The position numbers and the translations under genes are program-made. This document shows, piece after piece, positions 33,821 through 45,420 of a stretch of DNA of 64,000 nt; within the stretch, counting starts at the first letter, position 1, and each line of letters begins with the position of its first letter. The stretch is from positions 186,001 to 250,000 of the forward strand of contig WNNJ02002751.1 of the NCBI GenBank assembly GCA_012934845.2. Reading direction: 5' to 3'. Below the pieces are notes generated by a model. It searched no databases and was not told the DNA's origin. It saw only the letters and a list, made by a program, of their open reading frames with translations. Source of the DNA: Pomphorhynchus laevis (lineage: Eukaryota > Acanthocephala > Palaeacanthocephala > Echinorhynchida > Pomphorhynchidae).

Positions 33821-33845
33821 CGTCGGCGAGCGAAGCGAGCCGACG
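33821..33845 (-). other. 5' UTR hairpin of B1
   Basis: CGTCGGC and GCCGACG (7 bp) around an 11-base loop, 10 bases upstream of the B1 start codon. It may influence translation or be part of a 5' RNA structure; function unknown. Confidence 0.7.
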
Positions 33846-33860
33846 ATTGTGTGTTTAAGG

Positions 33861-35389
33861 TTGTAATTTGCTTGAACAGCGATCTTTGTGAGCGCAGCGA
33901 TCTGAAGTTTGCAGATCCTTTTCTTCTTCTTATTTAGATCTTTTCTCTTTGTGTAAATCTCTTAGATCTTTTCTTCTTCTTATTTGTAGATCTTTTCTTT
34001 GTATGTTTTTAATAAACCAAAATTTTTTTTTTAGGTCAAATTTTGACAATTCAAAATTTGTATGATATATTTTATAGATATGTTTCAAATTAACGATTGT
34101 AAGAGTTTCAATAACCAAGACTTTTTTTAAGGTGACTAATTTGCCAATTAGTCACTTTTTATAAGAAAAATGTTCACGCATGCAATTCATCAGATTATGT
34201 AATATCTCCACAAACAAAAATGTCTATCAGTTAGGTTTTACATTTTTAACACAAAAATAACGTATAGAGTCTTCTTATATTCTTTGCAAGATAAAACTTG
34301 TAATTTGGTAAATTAAATACCACGACAATATTTTATCTGAGAGCATAATGGTAGAAGGTATCCCTGATTAAAAATATTATTTTCAAAAAATGAATAATAT
34401 CATTGAAGCAGTTAATATTTGATTTATAAAATGTCAATAAATTATACTAAATTTTCAGTATCCTAAATAATCATCCATCTTCGACATTTTTAAATTTGCT
34501 CACTGTCTTGTTTCATAACTTGAGCTTATGAATACAAAAGCTACACTTGCACAACTATTACAAGAAGGCGAGGAAACAGAAATATTTATTTAATTAGAAA
34601 AATCCAATATTTCGACAGCACTACAGCACGTCATCTTCAGGTTGTAAGTAGTTTATTATTACCAAGAAAGTTTTAACTAGCTTTGCACAACTATTTACAA
34701 TCATACAATTACATTTTCGCTTATTATTTTTTAATATTTAGTCAATCATTTAGACATGGAGCTCTCATAAAAGAAAAGACTGCATATCTTCGGCAATATA
34801 TTGTGTATTGAATTATTTAATAGTATTTAAATTTAATCGCTTTTAAGTCGTTATCCAATCTTCTTAAAACTTTGTAATCTTCTCTAAACTTTGTAATTCT
34901 ATTTATTTACTTTATCCAAATTGGTTATAGCAAAATACCCAGCTTATTATGTGATATCAATGATCGTCGTCATAGAATTTTATCTTCGGGGGTTGACATA
35001 TTCGCCATTTCTGAAATATGGATCCATTATGAAATATATGATAGTATCATACGAATGCATAATTTCGATATCATACCTGTTGACAGGACCCCATATCGCA
35101 GAGCGGGATGATTTGCTTTATATGCCAGATTAAGCATAAAAATGAATTACATGCTCATTTACTCATATGCAGGCGACACTTTTGAATTGTTGATTGTAAA
35201 TAGGTCTGTTTCCTGTCAGACTTTGACATTTAGCTTTTCTACCGAACACCAAAGTCAGACTGTTTGAGTATGGAGTTTTGTGAAATTATGAAACGTACAT
35301 TCGACAATAATCATCCGTTTATCTTGGTATGTGATTTTAATATCCTAGATTATCGAATCAAGTCTTCCTATATAACAGCATCAGGTCCA
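33861..35389. other. Gap: B1 5' flank, AT-rich DNA, one PLE-end relic
   Basis: 33,910-34,000 has three to four copies of TTAGATCTTTTCTT-like sequence, possibly B1 5' UTR. At about 34,600-34,640 the minus strand reads CCTGAAGATGACGTGC followed by GTCGAAAT, the CUGANGA...GAAA core order of a hammerhead ribozyme, as found in PLE ends. No protein gene: the open frame at 34,921-35,133 has no family features. Confidence 0.45.
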
Positions 35390-36385
35390 GCGGGATATTA
35401 GCGCTCCAGCCAATCCAACACACCGCCTTCTGACTGAACCACTCGGGGTCTCTAACCCCCTTATTCCCCGAAGAGTCCAATCGATGCGGACTATGCTCAA
35501 TATTCGTGAGATGAGGAGTTTAAGAAACCTTAGTCATTGCTCATGGGGACGTTCTCTTGACAAGAAGACTAATCCCGATATAGCCCAGGTACCCCAGAGG
35601 AGCACTTCGTTTTTTCCATTTCATAACAGATGCTAAGCCCGTTTCATGGCCAACCTAGCTCTCTTTATGATAAGTTTAAGTCTATTCATATAAGCTTTAG
35701 CTGACAAGTTCACCGTAATGGTGAACCCCAGGTATTTTACTCGACTTGTGAATGCAGAACTGACGCGCATCAGGGTCGTCTTCATAGTAGAACCGCTTGG
35801 TGTACAGCAATATCTCAACCCTGTTAACAATTCTCGCAGGCAACCTGAGGGACCTGACAGCGGAGATTACGAAGTGAATGGAGATGCTGTCAAATGCAGT
35901 AGAAAAGTAAAGGAAAACAGCCACAGTGAGTGGATGACTGTTATCCTGGCAACATTGAGTCACTTATTGCCAAATGGACCGAACGCCCTTTGACAAAACC
36001 CATGAAAACTCGGTTGGATCGAATTACGCCTACTTAAATGGTCGCGGATTCTACGCACAAGCGCTTTTTCATAGATGGAAATTAGGGAGTTTTGAATCGA
36101 AATGGGCCGCAGGTCTTTAGGACATGAGACCGGAATACGCTTGAATAAAAATAATCTACGACTAATAGTGATGCCGGCTACATCGGAGGGTAAGTCTAAT
36201 AGCATTGTGACGGCCACTTCTCTTCTTTGATCGGTTGTCAAAAGCTGACATACCCGAGAAGATAGTGGAGCGACAGATTTGGAGGTGCTCGAAAGTGGAC
36301 CTCAAGAATTAAGGATATCTGTAACAGATAAGTTCCTGCTCCTGAAGTCACTGGTAGTTCTATTATCCCGGTTTTGTGTTTGTTT
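35390..36385 (-). mobile_element. R2-like LINE relic D1
   Basis: Minus-strand pieces: FKRIPVSCPKDLRPISIQNS...RRIRDHLSRRNSIQPSFHGFC (36,241-35,960) matches the first RT motifs of R2-type LINEs (KRPxDFRPISV...RL...QRGF). Then VAVFLYFSTAFDSI (35,963-35,697 frame) is the first catalytic motif region, and VKYLGFTI (35,830-35,633) lies later in the ORF. The order is right but it is frameshifted repeatedly and the catalytic YxDD box is not visible. The 36,140-36,380 part is shared with D2 at 57,060-57,290. Confidence 0.6.
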
Positions 36386-36479
36386 GTAGATTATTAAAAA
36401 AGTTCTTAAAAAATTATTCTTAAAAAAATATTTTTTTTATTTATAATATTATTATTACAATAAACTTTTAAAATATTGT

Positions 36480-36750
36480 CAAAGTAACGAATTAAATCAG
36501 CTAACTGAGTCTACGTATTGTTATATAATTATAAAATGAACAAAACATAATAATGCTAAATCAAAATTTAATAATTAAATAATAAAATTAATAATTGTTT
36601 TTAGATTTTCTATAATTTAAATCAAGTTAAAATAAAAAATTGAAATTTAAAATAAACGTCATTTTTATGAATTGACTAATAAATAACAGACGTTGTATCA
36701 GAATAAGAATTAGAGGTCATCAGGAGGAACTGCTATGCTATCAGGTAACG
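36480..36750 (-). repeat. Naiad 3' tail, solitary, minus strand
   Basis: Reverse complement of the Naiad tail from CTGATAGCATAGCAGTTCC (36,745) to TACGTAGACTCAGTTAGCTG (about 36,495). There is no coding part. It abuts the broken 3' end of A5. Confidence 0.85.
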
Positions 36751-36764
36751 AAAGAAAATTACTT

Positions 36765-39470
36765 TGTTCGATTTCAAGTTAAAAATATCAGGATTTTGAC
36801 GTGAAAACTAGTTGCAGCAATGAGGAGCGAGGTGATCTGAAACTCATAGATACGCCACGCATGATGATGTACTCAATTGTCCTTCGCAGCCTCGCAATTT
36901 CGGCAGTGTATGAGCTGAGTTTTTCTGAGATAGCTTACGAGCTATACTTTTGAGGCAGCGTTTTGCGTCGACACCAATTCCAGACGAGCATGATAAAATA
37001 AATGAAATGAAAATTGATTGTTCAATTTCACTAATCCTTTCATCGTATTTTGCTATTTTCCGTGCCTTGTGAAAATCGAACGATGAACTGGATAATATGG
37101 AGGCATTTGAAGGCTCGTGTATGTTAAATATACATATATCAAGGAATGTGCGCTGTGCAGTACCTCCAAAATGACCATTACATACGATGTCGAGACGAGC
37201 ACACCTGTCTGTGATCTAGCAGCGCGCCGCTAATTGTGGCATGATCCAACGCGTTTTGTACCTGTTCGGTCAGTTCACAGTAGATTAACTGTCTGTGTAG
37301 TTGGAACTGGGTTTTGTTTGACTGTGAAAGCGTTGATCGGCAAGCTGATTGTTGTTCTAGAAAATCTCTGAAATCCAGGTTGTCCACAAATGGTTGACTG
37401 AAAGAAAGCGACCTGTCATAGTTCTTCTTCACCGTGTTACACGGGTAAAAGATACCCAGTCCGCCTAAACCCACTGGCAGTCTGACTAGCTCCCACAAAA
37501 TGTCAATCGGAATGGAATCAATCATGAATAAGCTATCTATTTGTGAGCGCAATTCATCCTTTAGTTTCTTGAACCAGAGAGGGTCGCATGAACATGTAAG
37601 TTGAACCTAAGTTCAATTGTGTTGAAGTGATTTGATTAAGCATGTATAAAATGTATGTAAGTCAGTTTCACCTATTTGGTATAATCGCTTAAGCTTCTCC
37701 TGAATCTCTGAAACTTTCAAACGAACAAATCGTGAGACGAACTCTACAGTACCAATAGGAGCGCCAAGAACAGACACTTTATCATTTGGGATTTCAACTC
37801 CTGAGAGGTAGAACAATTTACCTTTCCCTTGATGAGAGAAACCATTGACAAAGACCTTAAATTTTTTGGATTAATATGAAATCCATATTTTGGACCGATG
37901 TCTGTTAAAAAAGCATATGCTGTGTGTTCATCATCAGCGGGACCAATAAAATTGCCGTCATCAGCATAATAGTATTTGCGCATTATGGGAAACTTGTCCC
38001 TGACTCTGTGAACCATTGGTAGCGTTGCGGCAGCAAAAGCTGCCATGGCCAGTACATCACCATGTGTAAAGCTCTCCTGACATTGCATTGTTTCATTGTC
38101 GATTATTATCTCTGGGTTGTTTCGATATAATTTATGAAGTGTATTTGTGAGTGCAGGGCATATATGCGGCGTGTTTTTGAGTGCGATCCGTCTATTTACG
38201 CGATTTAAAGCATTGCCCGTATCAATTGTCAAGAGAACATGATTCGGATCTTTTTGCAGAACTGAGCGTATCGAGTGTATCACACATTCAGTGCCAGAAC
38301 TTGAAGGCTTCCACATACTTTTTGTAATTATGGTTGTGCGATCGTAAGAATTGCCTTTGACATTATGCGACGACCGACATCGCCCACACTTATTGGTCGT
38401 ACTCCATTCACTTAAGGCAATTAAACGACATAAGGTGAGCGCTCGCATCGATTCATGGAATGAGTTTTGTGTAGCTAAGTGTCGAGCAAACAGAGCGAGT
38501 GCATCCACAAGCTTCTTCGATTCAGCACCGAAAGAATTTAGCGTCATGGACCATGCATGAGCATCAAGTCTAGACGGTCCCGCGCCGCCTTTGATAAGTT
38601 TGCTCATTGCAACGATTGTATCTGCATCAATATCATCGAACAAAGATGGGTGAAACTCAGAGCCATGAAACACGTCCTCACTTAGTGTGACATCGGGATC
38701 AGCTTCTTCGGCGCTCGTGTGCTTGTCTTAAAGTAGTTGGTGCAATGTCTTTGAGCCTATTATATTATCAGGTCGAAGTAAACTGTCTGTGTGCTTTGAA
38801 TCATGAAGAGATCTCATGGCCGAGGACAATATTCCAGATCTGACTTGGTTTACGAACATCTTTTTCTAATCATAAGTCGTTCGATTATCCTTCCGTAAGG
38901 AGCATTGACTCTGGAGAAAATATGCCTCATTGAATAATTCTTCATAGAGCCCATCAGACTAAAGCTGCATTCTGTGTGCAATAGACGAACATATTGTTTT
39001 GCGATCGTTACGATTTGTACGTTGTAAAATCAACTGTCCTAAGACAATCGCTGTTATTAGTGTATCATATCCGACGCAAGAATCTGCATATATTCTTGTT
39101 AGCTCATTGATAAAATCGCGGGATGCGTTGCATTTTTGTAAACGACATAGGTTTGGAATCCATTTGATTCCAAATACTGTAAATTCCAATACCGTAGATT
39201 GCCGGAATTGTGCATTGAGATTTAATTTTGGTTGGAACTACAGGCGACGAGAAGTTATTTTTCGCGATAAAGGTTCTCAATAGTAAAATCGCTCGAGGTA
39301 CGATTTCTGCATTGGAGTGCCGCACAATTTATGCATCTCTTGTGATTTCGGGCGCATTTGCATCCCTTGCATTTCGCGTTAGGTCCGTTGCACGAACAGC
39401 ACTTAATGTAAATAGCTGGCTTGCCCTCCGGCATTTTAAAAGTTTTGTTTAAGCTCTTTTACTCTCGCAG
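36765..39470 (-). mobile_element. LINE family A copy A5, strongly decayed
   Basis: Minus-strand start near 39,435 (MPEGKPA, Cys-rich domain with CKGCKCARN). Then frame-broken linker (39,325-38,959), an RT block 38,673-37,744 with GGAGPSRLDAHAW, IDTGNALNR (Asn-Ala-Leu where others have Asn-Ala-Phe), FTHGDVLAM and YYADDGNF, and LGAPIGT (37,816-37,613). The thumb is at 37,552-37,178, and an RLE end in another frame contains ARLDIVCNG and FLDICIFNIHEPS (about 37,180-37,100). The 3' UTR and hairpin are missing; the copy stops at a Naiad tail. Confidence 0.8.
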
Positions 39471-39719
39471 GACGTTCGATTGTGTTGTAATCAGTTTTTT
39501 ATCATTGTGTGTTTAAGCTTTTGTTAGAAAGATGATAGTTGTTTCCAGAAGTAAATGTTGATCAATAAAGTTTCGCCTCCATTGTAATCAGTTTCAGTTA
39601 TATTATATCACTGTAAGTATTAAAAATATATAGCAGCTTAATTTTAAGAAAACAGCTTAATTTTAAGCTCTTAAAATTTTTTGTTCTCTAAAAAATGTAA
39701 CTATTATTTTTTCAAAATA

Positions 39720-39950
39720 TACACAAATATGGGTTTTCACAAATGGGCCCATGAATATTAAAGTCATCAATTCAGTCACATTCCATTGCCGACTAAATGC
39801 TATTATCGTCAGGCACCATCTTGTTTTTCGAAGACTTGGGACTCCTCATGCAAGCTGACGCAGCACGTGCTATGGCAAAGCCAATTCGCCTCTTCAAATG
39901 GCTGAGATTGTCTGAATAAGGCTAATGATTATGCTGAGCCTGATTGACCG
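39720..39950 (-). mobile_element. LINE family A scrap A9, 3' terminus
   Basis: It contains the last codons of the family A protein (LKRRIGFAIARAASACMRS, about 39,905-39,845), its 3' UTR and a hairpin variant at 39,732-39,749. A8 begins immediately upstream, so A8 inserted into or next to A9. 39,470-39,720 is AT-rich with no gene. Confidence 0.75.
39732..39749 (-). other. Family A 3' UTR hairpin variant (A9)
   Basis: GGTTTTCACAAATGGGCC in plus-strand view: same position and loop end (AAAT), but two stem bases are changed, so the CCC/GGG pairing is weakened. Confidence 0.5.
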
Positions 39951-39954
39951 CGAC

Positions 39955-40845
39955 AAGCCGGAAGAGTTGCATGGAGAATCATACAAGCATTTTTTTAAGT
40001 AAAACGAATTTATTTGACAAAGACACTGCAAAATCATGACCAAAGTAACAATGAAAAATTTCTCTGAGACACAAGGAGCTAGCCTGCACGAGAACTATTC
40101 CAATGAAACGTCTGAATCGGCCAATCACGTCACTGTAACGGCACTCTCTTCTCACGGTTACGTCTTTTGCTAAGCGTTCTACCAACTGTTCTGCCTCATC
40201 CCCTGATCCACCTTGTGTTGACAAAATAACCGGTATAAAAGCTAATCTTTCGAAGTACCTAGCCTTTTTTATTCTCATTGTAACTGAACGCTAATCGTGG
40301 AGTCCTTGTAGCATAGGAACGAGCATGTGTATTGAATACAGAAATGTCCAGGTAGGACCGCTCAGACGGGACGCCAAACAACCCTGAACACAAGACGTCG
40401 AGACGTGCATTGCGATCTAATGTAGTGGAAGAAGAATCGAATTTAGTAGTTGGATAAACGGGAGAAAGCAAAGGCTTAGTTGTAGTTGATGAGCACACCT
40501 CTGAAGTTAATTTGGCGAAAATGTCTCTGATCACATTGTGCCTTACAATTGATTTCCCTCCGCATTTGCAAGATAATGAATGAACAACACTAAGAATTTC
40601 CCCACATACACAGTTGCCTGAAGAATTTAAAATTTGTTACGAATGCATTAAACATGCATGATAAAAATTGTCATGGATTTTAATGGAATTTTATTGTCAT
40701 GGATTTCAATATGTTGAAAGCTGCTGTCGAATAATAACTAGTTAACACTAACGATTAGCATGCTATTAGTCACTTCTAAACGTCAAAGATGAAGACAAGC
40801 ACCTATTTGTAGTACCCATATCTGACAGAGAAACCATCGGATTAA
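39955..40845 (-). mobile_element. LINE family A copy A8, 5'-truncated
   Basis: Near-identical to part of A7 (62.1-62.8 kb). Minus strand: zinc knuckle, RHNVIRD-like onset, RLE core RNARLDVLCSGLFGV and YLDISVFNTHARSYAT (40,534-40,259), then a frameshift in an A-run shared exactly with A7 and the C-terminal part (40,278-39,979). An extra segment of about 177 bp (40,636-40,812) interrupts it; A7 is continuous there. The 3' tail ends AAATTCGTTTTACTT then A-rich, as in A7. It lacks the hairpin tag. Confidence 0.85.
40636..40812. mobile_element. 177-bp insertion inside A8, unclassified
   Basis: It is absent from the otherwise matching A7. It begins TTACGAATGCATTAAAC and ends CACCTATTTGTAG; the first and last 8 bases are imperfect inverted repeats (TTACGAAT/ATTTGTAG). 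It is non-coding and internally contains ATTGTCATGGATTT twice. It could be a small non-autonomous DNA transposon. Confidence 0.4.
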
Positions 40846-40865
40846 TTAATTATTATTATTAATTA

Positions 40866-41284
40866 ATTATTATTAATATTTTTAACAAAAATTTTAGTTT
40901 TAAATAATTTACAAAATAAAGGGTTCCCACGAATGGGCCATATAAAAAAGTTTTTGTGTTTATATTCTTAATTCCGCTCGTAATACTACTCCGCGAGAGA
41001 GTATATTCTTCCGATAGTCATACTTACTACGAAATAGTTCTACAAGGACGTGATAGACATTGAAACCGTCTTAGCAACAATTGTTGATAGTCTGTATCTT
41101 AAATTTCTAATAAGAGTAGCGTATCTCCTTGATTCGTTTACTGTATGTTTTTTGGAAACCTGCTTAAGTATGGAATTCGCGTTTTGTCCGAGTCCGCCTA
41201 CAGTCGACATTATGAACGGATGAAACGAAGAAATTTCTACGATTGCTATTCGTTCGTTGTAGTTAGATTTATTTCTTCTGAGAA
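40866..41284 (-). mobile_element. LINE family A fragment A10, 3' end
   Basis: The C-terminal protein segment NERIAIVEISSFHPFIMSTVGGLG (about 41,260-41,190) with continuation to about 41,040, a 3' UTR with hairpin at 40,922-40,939, and an AATTAATTATTATT tail at 40,845-40,895. It is 5'-truncated at 41,284, where a different LINE starts abruptly. Confidence 0.75.
40922..40939 (-). other. Family A 3' UTR hairpin (A10)
   Basis: GGTTCCCACGAATGGGCC in plus-strand view; the stem is the same as in A2 and the loop is ACGAAT instead of GCAAAT. Confidence 0.7.
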
Positions 41285-44200
41285 GACATGAGAGTCATAC
41301 AAATTGGGGAAATCGACCAATTTACGAATTTGACGCATGTTACGGAGAATTATATAGATGAGCGTACTTTATCTCTAACGAAAGTTTAAGTGAAAGTCGG
41401 TTGTCAAAATGGAAGCCTATGAAAACGAGATTGTCAACGATAGTAAGAATTGTAGAATTTAGTGATACGGAGGGAAATTCTAAGCTGGGGCGTCGAGGAA
41501 GGATTCACATACTTTTTGATTTATTAGGATTCAGAGTAAGACGAAGGGAAGAAATATGATTGAAAATCGAGGCAAGACAGCTGGAAGCAGAAACACTATG
41601 ATCATCAATACGATATGTAGGTGCATTAGCATAGATGAGAATGTCAACAACATATTGCATTACATGGAAATTAAATGTGTGAGAAATTGAAGACTAATCA
41701 CCGATAAAAAAAGATAAAAGCAAAGGGCCTAATACGGAGCCTTGTGCAACACCGGACGGGATGGATGAAGGATGGGAGAGAGTAGAGTTAGAAAAGACGC
41801 GAAAAGTACGGTTTGATAGATATGAAGAAAACTAAGCTACAGAGGGTAAAGAGAAGCCATAATCATAACGAAGATGATGGAGACGAATCGAGTGATCGAC
41901 GATGTCAAAAGCAGACGATAGATCAAGAGAAACTATGACACTACATAATTTTTGATCGCGCGAGATGAGTAAATTGCTATAATATCTAAGACATGCAATT
42001 TCAGTAAAGTGATTAGAGCGAAAAGCAGCTTGGAAGGGAGGAAACAAGTTGGAGGAAAATAGATATGCATTAACTTGCTTGAGAACTAGACGCTCAAGGA
42101 GTTCGGAGAGGATTGGGAGATGTGAGATAGGACGGTACGAAGATGGTATTGAGGGACGAGAGATTGCTTTTTGATGAGAGGACGAACAGTGGCGCATTTC
42201 CAGTTTGAAGAAAATGTGCGGCTACGGATAGACAAGTTGAACAATGTGGTTAGGAAGGATGATATAGATGATCAGATTTTTTAAGCAAGTGATTGGGAAT
42301 TGGGTCAGAAGGAGATGTTTAATTAGGTAATGACTGAAGAACCGTAGAAACTTCATCAGACGAAACACGGGAAGAAGGTGGAATAGCTCTGGGAGGGAAG
42401 TATTCAAAGTGAAGAGAGGATACAAGGGTTAAAAAAGAGTACGCTTAGTACGTATAAGAATAAGATGTGAACGGCGTAGAGAAAAGTAAAAATCACGTAG
42501 ATTTTGAGTGAGTGTGTTTGAAGAACGTCCAAGAAAACGATTAAACAAACGAAAAGAGGGATGGAGTCGACGCTTAGAAAGACAATAGTCAGAATCGAAC
42601 CAGGGAGCATGGCGCAAGCGCTGAGAGCGTCGGAGTCGACTAGGCAGAAGTTTATTGATGATAGACATAAGTTCAGAATCAAACAGAATTCAGAGATCAT
42701 CGTGAGAAAGATAGTTAAGTGTAAGTAAAAAGAGTGAAGAATTGAGTAACACAGAATAGCAAATAGAGATATCGAGAAGTTTCCAAGGTCGACTTGGAGT
42801 AGCTAATATTGGAGGTGGAGAAGAAGGATGGGGATAGGGACGAGTAAGAGTAAGAGTGACAAGGAAATGGTCGGACAAACCAGGATCAGTAATTGACAGG
42901 GAGGTATAGTCATTAAAGCAGTTAGGAACAGCAATGATGTCGAGAGCACAACCGAGAATATGAGTTGGGCTTGTTGAAAGTAATTTAAGGTTAAAATCAG
43001 AAAAAAGATTAGTAAAAGTGATAGAGTCAGAGTCAGACGGGCGATCAAGACGAATGTTAAAGTCACTGAGAACAAAAGAAGGAATATAATACAATGAACA
43101 GTGAGACATAAGATCTGCAAGGTCGCTAAAGAAGAACAGTGAGGGGCCGCCTGAGCCTGGACGGTATACAATCACAAGTTCCATAAGGAACGGAGTTGAA
43201 AATCTTTTAATGAGTAATTCGAGCGAAGTGTAATGGATGTTAGCTTTAATTTTACGCAAAGACGTTGGGTGATGAGAAATGGCAACAATACCGCCATGGT
43301 TAAAAGCAATAGATGTGGGAGAGACAATTATACGAGCTAATTCAACAAGAGAACAACCAGAGCGGCATATACGACGAATAGCAAGATCGTCAGAGTCAGA
43401 GTGTTAGGATTCGGAAATACAGATTATATCGATAGGTAATTAATCGAAGATATCAAGGAACAAATTAGATTTTATGAAGAATTACACTAGTTTTGAAAAC
43501 ACTAAGACAAAAATTATGTTTAGGAGCGAGATCGACTAGCAAATAACGCAGGGGGAGACGGGGCGGCATCGGATTATTGACCTCGTGTGTACGGCGTGAA
43601 AAATTCCGTTAATCTGACGGATTGATAAGGATGACTCGCCCATTGCTTCATGTCGATGTTTCTCAATGCGAGCTAAATTGAGTTGGGCAATATCAGAAGG
43701 AGAGCGGTAAGGATAGATTCGACAAGTAGATGAAGTGGTAAGGAGTTTTAAACGTTGGAATAGTTAAAAGGAAGCATGTGAAATATGTTGGAAAACGATT
43801 TTTAGGAGTTTAGGTCTGAGATGATTGGATTTAGTGGATTTGTTTAAACGAATCAAAGATACAGGAGCGATATTATTGAAGAGGGATGGACTATCATCAG
43901 GAAGAATGGTTGCTAGGATAGTCATGAAGGCAGATACATCATCATGGCGAGATTGTGGAGAAGCAGATTCGGGAAGCTTTAAGTTAGATATGATAACACA
44001 GCGATCGCGCGAAGGAAAACGATTACGTGGATGTGTTTAACAGTAAGAGCTGGTAGGTTTAAAGACATTAAAGCAGATAGAAGTGGGAACGACAGTGGTG
44101 CTCGATGGAAATTGAAGATAAGTTGGAGCATGTGTGACAGAAGTGGAGTGTTGAATCGGTTGATCGAAGATGTTACTGGATATGATTTTGACGGAAGAAT

Positions 44201-45010
44201 GCAAATTATTGAGAAGTGATACGGGTGAGGTAGAGTAAAGAGTACGTGAAGCGAAGAAATAAGTATGATAAGTATTTAGATGGGAGAGGAATAGGAAGGA
44301 GGAGGTACGAGATTAACCGATTTACCGTCATCATTCACACGGGCCTGAGAATTTTCAGCATTTGATTCAGGAATACCACTAAATAGCACATTATAGGAAC
44401 TGTTAGATCTAAGACAATTATAATTGAGAGGTGTATAGTTTGATACAACGTTTTGAGATTTGGTATTTATAAGTATGCATTGATCATTGTCTCTAGTTAA
44501 AGTTTTGATGCCTAAAGAGACGCGTTGAGATTATATATCCAGCAATAAAAATCGTGTCTTCTCGTTTTCAATTGTTTAAGATTGATAGTCATCAACATTA
44601 TCACATTCATTACTACAACGGGAGAGCGTAGTTACAACTGCATCCAAGCAGACACAAGCGGGCGCATCCAATTCTGAAGACAAATCACGATACTGGTTGT
44701 TTTGTATTAAAGGCGCCAATACAGTTTCAATCACATTTTTCGATATAGATGCACTGGTTAGCCGATCCGTTGAGTTGACGTTATACAGTAATACTAATTT
44801 AGTAGCCGTTCATAAACCACATGAAAACGGCGTCGTTTTAATTTTACTTCTCGAAGCCTCGGGGAAATTCACAATTGTCCATATTATACAATCCGCTAAG
44901 TCACAACCAATTTCGAGAGTAACAAAATCATGCTTTTGTTTGATTGCAGATTTTGGCCCAATATCGTGTGCTGCTTTAACGAAAGTGATATTCTTCTGAT
45001 TAGGCATTGT
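41285..45010 (-). mobile_element. CR1/L2-type LINE with ORF1 and ORF2, decayed
   Basis: Minus strand. ORF1 begins near 45,006 (MPNQKNITFVKAAHD). It later shows RCVIISNLKLPES (about 43,995) and RPKLLKIVFQH, the RRM-like pattern of CR1-group ORF1, and RIYPYRSPSDIAQLN (about 43,720). ORF2 has an AP endonuclease with VIVYRPGSGGPS, PSFVLSDFNIRLDR, THILGCALDIIAVP and GLSDHFLVTLTL (43,259-42,690), then RT with SSYRPISHLPILSELLERLV, FQAAFRSNHFTEIA, VSLDLSSAFDIVDHS (42,197-41,832) and SGVAQGSVLGPLL (about 41,755). It is broken many times. The 3' end, including the DYC...WNxLP region, is missing at 41,285. Confidence 0.75.
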
Positions 45011-45420
45011 TAATTCGTTCAATGATGAATATCGTTCGTAGATGAATATCGTTCGTCGATAATTCGTTTGTTTCGATTGTGTGTTAAGCAATAGACAGAG
45101 AGAGTTGGACTCGACGTTTTGTAAGAATTTGTAATAACCAAGACAATATAGTCTTAAACAAGTATGTTTATGGTAAATTGTAGTCTGAAAATTGTTTGTT
45201 ACTATGTATTTGATTTGTTATATTTGAATAGCTGTTTGAGATACTGGTTTTGTATATATTTATGTTTAAGCTGTAAAAATTTCGTATTAATTAATTATTA
45301 ATACCTTAATTCATTAATTCATTAACAATGAATTAAGGAAAATGCTACAAAAAAGGCATAAACAACAACAAAAATAAAATTTACAATTCGTTATATAATA
45401 ACTTAAATGCTTACTTTAGT
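45011..45420. other. Gap between CR1/L2-type LINE and Naiad copy 2
   Basis: 45,011-45,120 may be 5' UTR of the LINE (ATGAATATCGTTCGT occurs twice, at about 45,020 and 45,039). The rest is AT-rich with an ATTAATTCATTAA cluster at 45,300. No gene. Confidence 0.4.

Larger units (their letters stand above)
30265..33860 (-). mobile_element. RLE-type LINE B1, apparently whole
   Basis: A minus-strand element with a single long uninterrupted ORF and an A-run (T18-like on the plus strand, about 30,268-30,285) directly at its 3' end, 65 bp after the stop. The 5' UTR has a hairpin 10 bases before the ATG (33,821-33,845). GC content is visibly higher than its surroundings. The 5' limit is uncertain; 33,860-34,020 still has repeated AGATCTTTTC motifs. 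Confidence 0.85.

Noticed and set aside
42404-43171. Hydrophobic, membrane-like frames of 98 and 122 codons
   Set aside because: They are alternate frames of the CR1/L2-type LINE endonuclease region; hydrophobicity comes from codon phase.
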